Positions 16,046 through 23,425 of a DNA stretch of 64,000 nt are shown piece by piece. Within the stretch, counting starts at the first letter, position 1. Each line of letters begins with the position of its first letter. The notes under the pieces were generated by a model. That model had not been told where the DNA came from. It worked only from the letters and a program-made list of their open reading frames with translations, and ran no database searches. The position numbers and the translations under genes are program-made. Source of the stretch: Oscillospiraceae bacterium (lineage in GTDB: Bacteria; Bacillota; Clostridia; Oscillospirales; Ruminococcaceae); the NCBI GenBank assembly GCA_016288755.1, contig JAEELE010000097.1, positions 1 to 64,000 of the forward strand. The letters run 5' to 3'.

Positions 16046-16708
16046 ATGGCACAGGTCGATCACAAAACCGACAGCAAGGCATTCATCGTATACAAGGACT
16101 GGGAGGGTTTGTTCGCACTGCTCAGCGACCGCATGGCAGGCGTGGTAATCAAGGCGCTCTTTGCCTATGCCTGCACCGGCGAAATGCCAAAGCTATCCGG
16201 CGCTGCACAGATGGCATTCCTCGTGATGACAAAGCAGCTTGCCCGCGACGGCGAAAAATGGGAGCAGATCTGCGCACACCGTTCGGAAGCAGGCAAAAAG
16301 GGCGGTCGCCCGCGAAAGCCGTCCGCCGCCGAAGAGATCCCCGCCGAAGCGCCGGTGCCCGCGCCCGCCGAACACATCTGCGCGGACGAATGCGGGGAAG
16401 CACTGCCGGGTTCTGAATCTGTGCCGGAGGAAAGCCCCGCACCGACCGACAGCAAGACCTTTTCGCCGCCGACGGTGCAGCAGGTCGCAGAATATTGCAG
16501 CGAGCGCGGGAACCGCATTGACGCGCAGGCGTTCACGGATTATTACACCGCAAACGGCTGGACGGTCGGACGCAGCCCGATGCGCGACTGGCGTGCCGCC
16601 GTGCGCCGCTGGGAGCAGAACGGCATCGAGCCGCAGAGGTCATCCGGCAGCGCGCCCACTTCCATTGACATGAATGAGGTCGCGGCGCTTGTCAACAACT
16701 GGTATTGA
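16046..16708 (+). CDS. DUF6291-like protein, phage-replication-type
   Basis: A 220-residue protein. The N-terminal ~75 residues (KAFIVYKDWEGLFALLSDRM, then ALFAYACTGE) resemble the DUF6291 domain found in phage and integrative-element replication proteins. A GKKGGRPRK basic segment, a Pro/Ala/Glu-rich linker (about 95-140) and a C-terminal helical part (VQQVAEYCSERGNRID..YYTANGWTVGR, then DWRAAVRRWEQN) follow, the last being common at the ends of DnaD/replication-initiator-like phage proteins. No other phage gene lies nearby, so it may be a domesticated or stranded gene. AAAGGATG precedes ATG 16046. Function is inferred from family resemblance only. Confidence 0.65.
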   Translation: MAQVDHKTDSKAFIVYKDWEGLFALLSDRMAGVVIKALFAYACTGEMPKLSGAAQMAFLVMTKQLARDGEKWEQICAHRSEAGKKGGRPRKPSAAEEIPAEAPVPAPAEHICADECGEALPGSESVPEESPAPTDSKTFSPPTVQQVAEYCSERGNRIDAQAFTDYYTANGWTVGRSPMRDWRAAVRRWEQNGIEPQRSSGSAPTSIDMNEVAALVNNWY

Positions 16709-16866
16709 AGTGAGGAGTGAGGAGTGAGAAATGAGAAGTGAGAAATGACGAGTTAGGAGTGAGCAGTTAGGAGTGAGGAGTTGTTCCGTTATCCATGCTT
16801 CAGCGGCTAAAATGAAAGTGCCGGAACCATTTCTCATTCCGCATTCACATCCTCCCTCCGCATTTC
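16706..16866 (+). repeat. Longest heptanucleotide tract (about 11 units)
   Basis: Starting within the stop codon of the preceding gene, eleven units of the form AGRARTG (for example aggagtg, agaaatg, agcagtt) run without break to AGGAGTTGTTCCG at 16788. Beyond it are CTTTCATTTTAGC-like and GGAATGAGAAATGG segments seen at other copies. No pyk terminator of normal form is visible in this gap. Confidence 0.8.
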
Positions 16867-18294
16867 CTACTCGATCGACTCTACCTTCAGCAGATTGGTC
16901 GTGCCGGAGATGCCGAGCGGGACGCCCGCCGTGATGACAACGGTATCGCCGGGCTCTGTGTAGCCTGCCGCGCACGATGCCTCGACCGCATGCCGGAAGA
17001 GCGCGTCGGTGTTCGTCTCCTCGGCGATGACCAGCGGATGCACGCCCCACGAAAGATTCATCTGCCGCTGCACCATCGGGTCGGTCGTGCAGGAGATGAT
17101 CGGGAACATCGGGCGGTATTTCGAGATCAGCCGCGCCGTTTCGCCGCCCTTCGTCACGGTGATGATCGCGCTCGCGTCGAGGTCGTGGGCGGTCGTCACG
17201 GTCGCGTGTGCGATCGCGTCGGCGATGGTCGCCTTTGCGCCGATGCGCGCCATGAATTCGCCCTTGTAGTCGATGCTCGATTCGGTCGTCAGGGCGATGC
17301 GCGCCATTGTCTGCACGGTCTCGACCGGGTGCTGCCCCGCGGCGGTCTCGCCCGAGGTCATGATCGCACTGGTGCCGTCGTAGATCGCATTGGCGACGTC
17401 GGTGATCTCCGCACGGGTCGGGCGCGGGTTCGTGATCATGGATTCGAGCATCTGCGTCGCGGTGATGACCTGCTTGCCCGCCTCATAGCCCTTGCGGATC
17501 AGTTCCTTCTGGATCGCGGGGATCTGCTCGAACGGAATCTCGACGCCCATGTCGCCGCGCGCGACCATGATGCCGTCGGCGGCTTCGAGGATCTCGTCGA
17601 TGTTGTTGACGCCCTCGCGGTTCTCGATCTTCGCGATGATGCGCACGCCGTACCAGCCGAGGCTCTGCGTGAATTTGCGCAGATAGCGGATATCCGCGCC
17701 GGTTCTGGTAAAGCTCGCCGCGATGAAGTCAAAGCCGAGCTTCGCGCCGAATTCGAGGTCCTCCATGTCCGCGTCGGAGAGATAGGGCATCGAGAGGTTG
17801 ACGTCCGGGAAGTTGCAGGATTTGTGGTCGGAGAGCGTGCCGCCGTGGATGACCCTGCACTCGATATCGGTCGCGGAGACATGCTCGATGCGCAGCTCGA
17901 CCAGACCGTCGTTGATCATGACGGTATCGCCGGGCTTGACGTCCTTGGCAAGGCGCGCATAGCTCACCGAGCCGATTTTGCTGTCGCAGGGCACATCGCG
18001 GACGGTGAGGGTGTAGGTGTCGCCGTCAAAAATCTCGACCGGACCCCCGGGGAAGGTGCGCAGGCGGACCTCCGGACCCTTGGTGTCGAGCATGGTCGCG
18101 ATCGGCAGCCCGAGCTCCTCGCGCAGCCGCACGACGGTCTCGAAGCGGACCCTGTCCTTTTCGTAGTTCGCGTGCGAGAAGTTGAAGCGCGCAACATTCA
18201 TGCCCGCCTGCATCATCTGGCGGAGCACCTCTTCTCTGTCCGTTGCCGGACCCACGGTGCACACGATCTTGGTCTTTCTTAAGGCTTGCTGCAT
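16867..18294 (-). CDS. pyk: Pyruvate kinase
   Basis: A 475-residue glycolytic enzyme that transfers phosphate from phosphoenolpyruvate to ADP. The N-terminus reads KTKIVCTVGPA, with NVARFNFSH for phosphate binding, the metal/substrate Lys region IAKIENREGVNNIDEIL, GIMVARGDMGVE, and the ATQMLESM signature. The C-terminal domain ends near residue 475, so the extra PEP-utilising domain of many Bacillus enzymes is absent. GGAGG precedes ATG 18294. It is transcribed alone; no promoter of clear consensus is visible upstream. Confidence 0.97.
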   Translation of the reverse strand: MQQALRKTKIVCTVGPATDREEVLRQMMQAGMNVARFNFSHANYEKDRVRFETVVRLREELGLPIATMLDTKGPEVRLRTFPGGPVEIFDGDTYTLTVRDVPCDSKIGSVSYARLAKDVKPGDTVMINDGLVELRIEHVSATDIECRVIHGGTLSDHKSCNFPDVNLSMPYLSDADMEDLEFGAKLGFDFIAASFTRTGADIRYLRKFTQSLGWYGVRIIAKIENREGVNNIDEILEAADGIMVARGDMGVEIPFEQIPAIQKELIRKGYEAGKQVITATQMLESMITNPRPTRAEITDVANAIYDGTSAIMTSGETAAGQHPVETVQTMARIALTTESSIDYKGEFMARIGAKATIADAIAHATVTTAHDLDASAIITVTKGGETARLISKYRPMFPIISCTTDPMVQRQMNLSWGVHPLVIAEETNTDALFRHAVEASCAAGYTEPGDTVVITAGVPLGISGTTNLLKVESIE

Positions 18295-18334
18295 AGTTCA
18301 TCGACCTCCGAAAAATGATATTTCAAGTAAAGAA

Positions 18335-18712
18335 TGCGGAATGAAAGGGAGGAGGTAGCAGGTAGGTGGTGAATGCGGAATGATTCCGATACCGTTACGC
18401 TTGCCGCTGAGGGGCGGGGGAGAGAAAAGAAGAAAGAATAATGGCGGTATCGCATGTTTGCGAGCAAACTGCGCAGTTTTGCACTGCAAAACGTGCGCTT
18501 CGCGATGGAACAGAATGGGGCATGGCGCCCCAAACCCCTTGTGTGTCCGTCGTTTCAGCGGATGATCTCACCAAATGCGGGGAGTATCGCGCCACAAGAA
18601 GGCGCTTCAGCGCCGTGTGTTGAACGGAACCGGGAGGCTCCGCGAAACGGTGCCCGGAGGGAAATGCCCCGTTTGCTTGCAAACATGGGGCTCCGCGCCT
18701 CAGCCGAGCCTT
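18335..18712 (+). repeat. Long intergenic repeat, reference copy
   Basis: The 405-nt gap before pyk holds no gene. It contains, in order, GGTAGCAGGTAGGTGGTGAATG-type purine heptads, a block with TATCGCATGTTTGCGAGCAAAC and GCGCAGTTTTGCACTGCAAAA shared with 49.69-49.78 kb, and a block with GGGAGTATCGCG, GGCGCTTCAGCGCCGTGTGT and GGAGGCTCCGCGAAAC shared with 38.23-38.36 kb and, inverted, with 3.37-3.49 kb. Confidence 0.75.
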
Positions 18713-19401
18713 GACAGCTGCACCTTACCGGTGCTTTTGTCGGCGATGAGGGCTGTGGAATGCGGGTGATTGGGATTCGTGCCCGCCTCACAGATGTACA
18801 CGGCGGCATCGGGGCAGTCTGCGAAGAATTCCCTGTCATACCAGACGGTATAGGCATCGCAGTCGCCGATCCGGCAGGAGCCGCCGCCGTCCAGCTCCGA
18901 GAGCAGACAGGTCTGCACGCTCTGCCCGCGGAATGCCTGCTCATACTGCTCCGCACAGTCCGCAGAGGTGACAAAGCGCACCGAAAAATGTCCCGTGCCC
19001 TGCATGATGCTCGGCAGATAGGAGAAGTGATAGTCCGAGATCACGTCGCCGGCGAAATCGGGGAAGAGCCCGGACGGCTGCACATTGTGATAGATGCCGA
19101 GCACCGCCCGGTGGATCGGGTATTTCCACAGCGCGCCCGATTCGACCGTCAGCGGCGGCATCAGCAGGCAGAAGCCCGTGACCAGCGCCGGAATCAGCGG
19201 GCGGACCGGAATCGGCGCAAGCAGCCCCCTGCCCTTCGCTGCCTGCTGCGCTTCGGCGGTCGGCAGTGTCAGCAGGCAGATCAGCGCCGCGATCGCCCCG
19301 CAGAGAAAGCACGGCAGATTGGTCACGGCAAAGGCGGCGGTCAGAAACAGCAGCATCCCGATGAACAGCCGCCGCGCAGGCGATCTGCGATCCGATTTCA
19401 T
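18700..19401 (-). CDS. Hypothetical membrane protein of 233 aa
   Basis: Three likely membrane segments in the first 90 residues (LFIGMLLFLTAAFAVTNLP, FLCGAIAALICLLTLP, PALVTGFCLLMPPL) are followed by an extracytoplasmic domain of ~140 residues with several Cys (for example CRIGDCDAYTVWYD). No family is recognised. Its start overlaps the stop of the doc gene by 4 nt, so it is the third cistron of the queA-doc unit and its synthesis is coupled to Doc. Its last codons run into the intergenic repeat. Whether it takes part in toxin-antitoxin function or is simply downstream is unknown. Confidence 0.75.
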   Translation of the reverse strand: MKSDRRSPARRLFIGMLLFLTAAFAVTNLPCFLCGAIAALICLLTLPTAEAQQAAKGRGLLAPIPVRPLIPALVTGFCLLMPPLTVESGALWKYPIHRAVLGIYHNVQPSGLFPDFAGDVISDYHFSYLPSIMQGTGHFSVRFVTSADCAEQYEQAFRGQSVQTCLLSELDGGGSCRIGDCDAYTVWYDREFFADCPDAAVYICEAGTNPNHPHSTALIADKSTGKVQLSRLG

Positions 19402-19799
19402 AGGGCATCCGCTCCGTTCCCATGCCGCGGAAGCTGTCTGAGCCAGTGCAGGAGCGCCTCGGCATCCGCACTGCCGTCCGCGACCGAGAGGATCATCTCG
19501 GCGAGTGCCTGCTGCGAATAGTCGGGATCAATGCCGTTGAGCGCGAGCGTGACGAGCATCGCGTGCGCGCCGGTGCGCTTGTTGCCGTCGGCAAAGGGGT
19601 GGTTGCAGATGATGCCGTAGCCCAGATATGCCGCCTGCGCGACCGTGTCCGGGTGCAGCAGCACGCCGCCGAAGCTCTGATAGGGCGCCTGCACGGCGGA
19701 TTCGAGCAGCTCGGGGCGGACGACCGCCGGAGAGCCGCCGGTCTGTGCGATCAGCGTCTCATGCAGCATCAGAATTTGTTCTACAGTCAGTCGTTTCAT
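19398..19799 (-). CDS. doc: Doc-type (death-on-curing) Fic-fold toxin
   Basis: A 133-residue Fic/Doc protein with the active-site motif [17 protein letters not shown] (catalytic His at 67), flanked by the Doc-like N-terminus [17 protein letters not shown]. Phage P1 Doc phosphorylates elongation factor Tu and stops translation; Doc genes normally follow a small antitoxin gene with an overlapping start. Here the upstream overlapping gene is queA: its TGA overlaps the doc ATG, and GAGGTG inside the queA tail serves as ribosome binding site. No phd-like, RHH or AbrB antitoxin is visible on either side. The motif is intact, so activity is expected. Confidence 0.88.
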   Translation of the reverse strand: MKRLTVEQILMLHETLIAQTGGSPAVVRPELLESAVQAPYQSFGGVLLHPDTVAQAAYLGYGIICNHPFADGNKRTGAHAMLVTLALNGIDPDYSQQALAEMILSVADGSADAEALLHWLRQLPRHGNGADAL

Positions 19800-20932
19800 T
19801 GTGCGAGCACCTCATAGGCTTCGGCATTGCGCGCAAGCAGCCGCCCGGAAGCCGCACGGACCGTTTCGTCGCTGACCGTTTCGGGCAGCCCGCCGAGATC
19901 GGCGATCAGCATGGCGTCGCCGAAGGAGAAGAAGCGGTACTGCTCCTGCACGGCGACCTGATAGGCGTGCATCGTGTGCTCATAGCCCGCAAATGCCGAC
20001 ACGAGCATGATGAGCGTCGATTCGGGCAGGTGGAAATTCGTGATGAGCCCGTCGGCGACCTTGAAGTCGTAGGGCGGATAGATGAAGATGCCGGTGTCGC
20101 CCTCGCAGGCGCGCAGCGCCCCGAATTCGGCGAATGCGCCCTCCAGCGTGCGCATGGAGGTCGTGCCGACCGCGATGATGCGTCCGCCGTTTGCCTTGGT
20201 CTCGGCGATTTTTGCGGCGGTCTCCGCGGGGATCGTGTAATGCTCGACGTGCATGTGGTGGTCGCGGATATCCTCGGTCTTGACGGGGCGGAAGGTCCCG
20301 AGCCCGACATGGAGCGTCACGAAGCTGTGCGAAATACCCATATCGGAGAGGGTGCGGAGCAGCTCGGGCGTGAAGTGCAGACCGGCAGTCGGAGCGGCAG
20401 AGGAGCCGGGCTCGCGGGCATAGACGGTCTGATAGCGCTCCTTGCTGCGGAGCCTTTCGGTGATATAGGGCGGCAGGGGCATCTGTCCGATCTCGTCGAG
20501 CACGGGATAGAGGCTGCCCTCGCAGGCAAAGCGGACGATCCTGCCGCCGTCCTCGGCGTAATCGAGGACCTCTGCGGTGAGGCGGTCGCCGAAGCGGAAG
20601 ACGGTGCCGGGCTTGGCTTTTTTGCCGGGCTTGCAGATGATCTCCCAGACCTTTTCGGCGACGGGCTTGAGCAGCAGGAATTCGATGGGGCTGCCGGTGT
20701 CGGCGCGGACGCCGTAGAGGCGGGCGGGGAGCACGCGGGAATCGTTCATGACGAGGAGGTCGCCGGGGAGGAGGAGGTCGCCGAGCTCGAAGAAGCGGTG
20801 GTGGGAGAGGGCGCCGGTGCGGCGGTCCAGGCAGAGCAGGCGCGAGGCAGTGCGCGGCTCGACGGGTGTCTGCGCGATCCGCTCAGGCGGGAGCTCATAG
20901 AAGTAGGTACTTTTCTTGGTGAAGTCAGTCAT
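19796..20932 (-). CDS. queA: S-adenosylmethionine:tRNA ribosyltransferase-isomerase with extra C-terminal tail
   Basis: QueA makes epoxyqueuosine in tRNA by moving the ribosyl group of AdoMet onto preQ1 at position 34. The 378-residue protein has [11 protein letters not shown] near the start, [44 protein letters not shown] and [18 protein letters not shown], all typical. The family normally ends soon after the [12 protein letters not shown] segment (residue ~343), but here 35 more residues follow, acidic then helical ([19 protein letters not shown]). These lie directly before, and overlap, doc. ATG 20932 with GGAGTG upstream was preferred to the longer track ORF. The tail could be a fused antitoxin (see findings). 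Confidence 0.93.
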   Translation of the reverse strand: MTDFTKKSTYFYELPPERIAQTPVEPRTASRLLCLDRRTGALSHHRFFELGDLLLPGDLLVMNDSRVLPARLYGVRADTGSPIEFLLLKPVAEKVWEIICKPGKKAKPGTVFRFGDRLTAEVLDYAEDGGRIVRFACEGSLYPVLDEIGQMPLPPYITERLRSKERYQTVYAREPGSSAAPTAGLHFTPELLRTLSDMGISHSFVTLHVGLGTFRPVKTEDIRDHHMHVEHYTIPAETAAKIAETKANGGRIIAVGTTSMRTLEGAFAEFGALRACEGDTGIFIYPPYDFKVADGLITNFHLPESTLIMLVSAFAGYEHTMHAYQVAVQEQYRFFSFGDAMLIADLGGLPETVSDETVRAASGRLLARNAEAYEVLAQ

Positions 20933-20973
20933 AAAGATCACTCCGTTTTCTGCGGCATAGTATTCTAGTATAT

Positions 20974-21002
20974 AGTATAGCACATTTTGCAGGAAAAAGC
21001 AA
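20974..21002 (-). promoter_or_regulatory. Promoter of the queA-doc operon
   Basis: Minus-strand TTGCTT, 17-nt spacer ending TGTGC, TATACT, about 45 nt before the queA start. Confidence 0.7.
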
Positions 21003-21240
21003 ATCGGGAAATGAGGAGGGGGGAGGGAGGAAGCAGGAGGGAGGAAGTAGGAGGGAGGAAGTAGGATGTGAATGCGGAATGATTGCGGGGGTTTTTCGTT
21101 CCGCATTCCGCATTTACCTCCTCCCTGCTCCCTTCTCGATCAGCAGCAGGAACAAAAAACGGAACAACTTCTCACTCCTCACTCCTCACTGCTAACTTGA
21201 CCTTCTCCCTACTCCCCTCCCCCTCCCCCGGAATGTCGGA
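21003..21240. repeat. Heptanucleotide and inverted repeats between queA and the RNase J gene
   Basis: The left part is (GGGAGGA-AGYAGGA)n in 7-nt register, then TGTGAATGCGGAATGATTGCGG. TTCCGCATTCCGCATTTACC on the right is its inverted complement, so the region can fold into a large hairpin. Further right CGGAACAACTTCTCACTCC is an inverted AGRARTG tract. No gene is present. Confidence 0.7.
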
Positions 21241-21297
21241 AACCGTCGGAATTACGCCCCTTTTCAGACACATTTTCCCCCGCGCTTGCAAAAACAC

Positions 21298-21326
21298 TTG
21301 ACTTTTTTCCGCATTTGGCGTATACT
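21298..21326 (+). promoter_or_regulatory. Promoter of the RNase J gene
   Basis: TTGACT, 17-nt spacer, TATACT, followed by a ~65-nt leader with a hairpin around CACCGTGTGCCG. Confidence 0.75.
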
Positions 21327-21396
21327 AAATCTGTATGGGATAAAAACAACACTGCGCCGACACACCGTGTGCCGCGCAGGAAAGTGAGGTACAATA

Positions 21397-23328
21397 TTGA
21401 ACAGAAACCCCAAGCGAAACGGAAAAAACAGCGGCGCACCCTTCGCTCGCAGTGCCCGCCCCCAGAAGCGGACCCCGATCCCCGTCTCGGCGGTCGGGCG
21501 CAAGATCCTGCCCGCTGAGCTCGTCAGCGAAAAGCTCGAGCGCAAACAGCCCCAGCCCGCGCCCAAGTCCCAGAAGGAGCAGCCCGCTCCCGCACGGCGC
21601 CTCCCCGCGGAAACCCCGCCTGCCCTGCGGAGCCCCGCTCCCAAGCGCTCCGCAAAGCCCGCCCACGCCAAAACCCCCGTCCGCATTATCCCGCTCGGGG
21701 GGCTCGGCGAGATCGGCAAGAATATGACCGTCATCGAGTGCGCAAACGATATGTTCATCATCGACTGCGGGCTCGCCTTCCCGGACGCCGAAATGCCCGG
21801 CGTCGATCTGGTCATCCCCGATTTCACCTACGTCGAGAAGAACGCCGACCGCGTCCGCGGCATCGTGCTGACCCACGGGCATGAGGACCACATCGGCGGG
21901 CTTGCCTATCTGCTGAAAAAAATCAATATCCCCGTTTACGGCACCCGCCTGACGCTCGCGCTGGTCGAGGCAAAGCTCAAGGAACACCAGCTCGACGGCA
22001 AGGTGCAGCTCAATGTCGTCCAGCCGCGGAAAACCGTCCGCATGGGCTGCATGGCGGTCGAGCTCATCCACGTCAACCACTCCATCCCCGATGCGGTCGG
22101 TCTCGCGATCCATACCCCGGCAGGCGTGCTCGTTCACACCGGCGACTTCAAGGTCGACTACTCCCCGATCGACGGCGGCATCATCGACCTCGGACGCTTC
22201 AGCGAGCTTGGCTCCCGCGGCGTGCTCGCGCTGATGGCGGATTCCACCAATGCCGAGCGCCCGGGCTATACCCCCAGTGAGCGCAAGGTCGGCGAATCCT
22301 TCGACAAGCTCTTCGCCGAGGCGGAGGGCAAGCGCATCATCATCGCGACCTTCTCCTCGAATATCCACCGCGTGCAGCAGATCATCGACCACGCCGAGGC
22401 GAGCGGACGCAAGGTCGCCGTCTTCGGCAGAAGCATGGTCAATGTCATTGCAATCGCCAGAGAGCTCGGCTATCTCGAGGTCAGCGACGGCACGATCATC
22501 GATATCGACCTGATGAACCGCTACCGCGCCGACCAGATCGTGCTGATCACGACGGGCTCGCAGGGAGAGCCGATGTCGGCACTGACGCGCATGGCGATGG
22601 GCGATCACAAAAAGGTCAACATCACCCCGCAGGATTTCATCATCATCTCGGCAACACCGATCCCCGGCAACGAGAAATACGTCACCCGCGTGGTCAACGA
22701 GCTGATGAAGTCGGGCGCACATGTGGTCTACGAGCGCATGTACGAGGTGCATGTGTCGGGTCACGCATGTCAGGAGGAGTTAAAGCTCCTGCTGGCGCTG
22801 ACCAAGCCGCGCTTCTTTATCCCGGTGCACGGCGAATACAAGCATCTGAAAAAGCATGCGGCGCTCGCGCTGGAGACAGGGCTCCCGCGGGACAATATCA
22901 TCATCGGGCACATCGGCGCGGTCATCGAGACGAACGGCGAAACGATGGGCATTGTCGGTGAGGCGCCCTCGGGCAGAGTGCTGGTCGACGGGCTCGGTGT
23001 CGGCGATGTCGGCTCCGTGGTGCTGCGCGACCGCAAGCATCTGGCGCAGGACGGTCTGATCGTGGTGGTCATCGGCGTCGACCGCGCGGAGAACGCGGTG
23101 ATCTCGGGACCCGAGCTGATCTCGCGCGGCTTTGTCTATGTCCGCGAATCCGAGGAGCTGATGGAGGAGGCGCGCAAGCGTCTGGAGGACGCGCTTGACC
23201 GGTGCAGTGCATCCGATCTGCGCGACTGGAACGGGCTCAAGGGGCGTCTGCGCGACACGCTCTCGGATTATATCTTCGAGACGACCAAGCGCTCCCCGAT
23301 GATTCTCCCCATTATTCTTGAAATGTAA
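21397..23328 (+). CDS. rnj: Ribonuclease J with a basic N-terminal extension
   Basis: A 643-residue beta-CASP metallo-beta-lactamase nuclease that matures and degrades RNA with endo- and 5'-exonuclease activity. The first ~93 residues are Pro-, Lys- and Arg-rich and probably disordered; Bacillus RNase J1 (about 555 aa) lacks this. The core starts at VRIIPLGGLGEIGKNM, has the zinc motif THGHEDHIGG (His160), DTG-like HTGDFKVD, the beta-CASP motifs and PVHGEYKHLKKHA. The start codon is TTG with GTGAGG in front; no ATG with better support lies nearby. The extension resembles in kind the basic tails used by RNase J or E for RNA or partner binding. It is followed at 97 nt by gdpP on the same strand. 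Confidence 0.95.
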   Translation: MNRNPKRNGKNSGAPFARSARPQKRTPIPVSAVGRKILPAELVSEKLERKQPQPAPKSQKEQPAPARRLPAETPPALRSPAPKRSAKPAHAKTPVRIIPLGGLGEIGKNMTVIECANDMFIIDCGLAFPDAEMPGVDLVIPDFTYVEKNADRVRGIVLTHGHEDHIGGLAYLLKKINIPVYGTRLTLALVEAKLKEHQLDGKVQLNVVQPRKTVRMGCMAVELIHVNHSIPDAVGLAIHTPAGVLVHTGDFKVDYSPIDGGIIDLGRFSELGSRGVLALMADSTNAERPGYTPSERKVGESFDKLFAEAEGKRIIIATFSSNIHRVQQIIDHAEASGRKVAVFGRSMVNVIAIARELGYLEVSDGTIIDIDLMNRYRADQIVLITTGSQGEPMSALTRMAMGDHKKVNITPQDFIIISATPIPGNEKYVTRVVNELMKSGAHVVYERMYEVHVSGHACQEELKLLLALTKPRFFIPVHGEYKHLKKHAALALETGLPRDNIIIGHIGAVIETNGETMGIVGEAPSGRVLVDGLGVGDVGSVVLRDRKHLAQDGLIVVVIGVDRAENAVISGPELISRGFVYVRESEELMEEARKRLEDALDRCSASDLRDWNGLKGRLRDTLSDYIFETTKRSPMILPIILEM

Positions 23329-23425
23329 GCCCTGCGCCCGCACTCTTTGCAGCACAAACGGGACGCACTTTGCGGAACAGCAACAGAACAACTTCTCATT
23401 ATCTCATTTTCCGGAGGTGAAACGG

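Noticed and set aside
16046-16708. Prophage or integrative element around the DUF6291-like gene
   Set aside because: Neighbours are housekeeping genes; no integrase, capsid, terminase or attachment repeats are visible.
16706-16866. CRISPR array in the direct repeats
   Set aside because: Units are 7 nt, contiguous and without spacers, and no cas gene is in the window.
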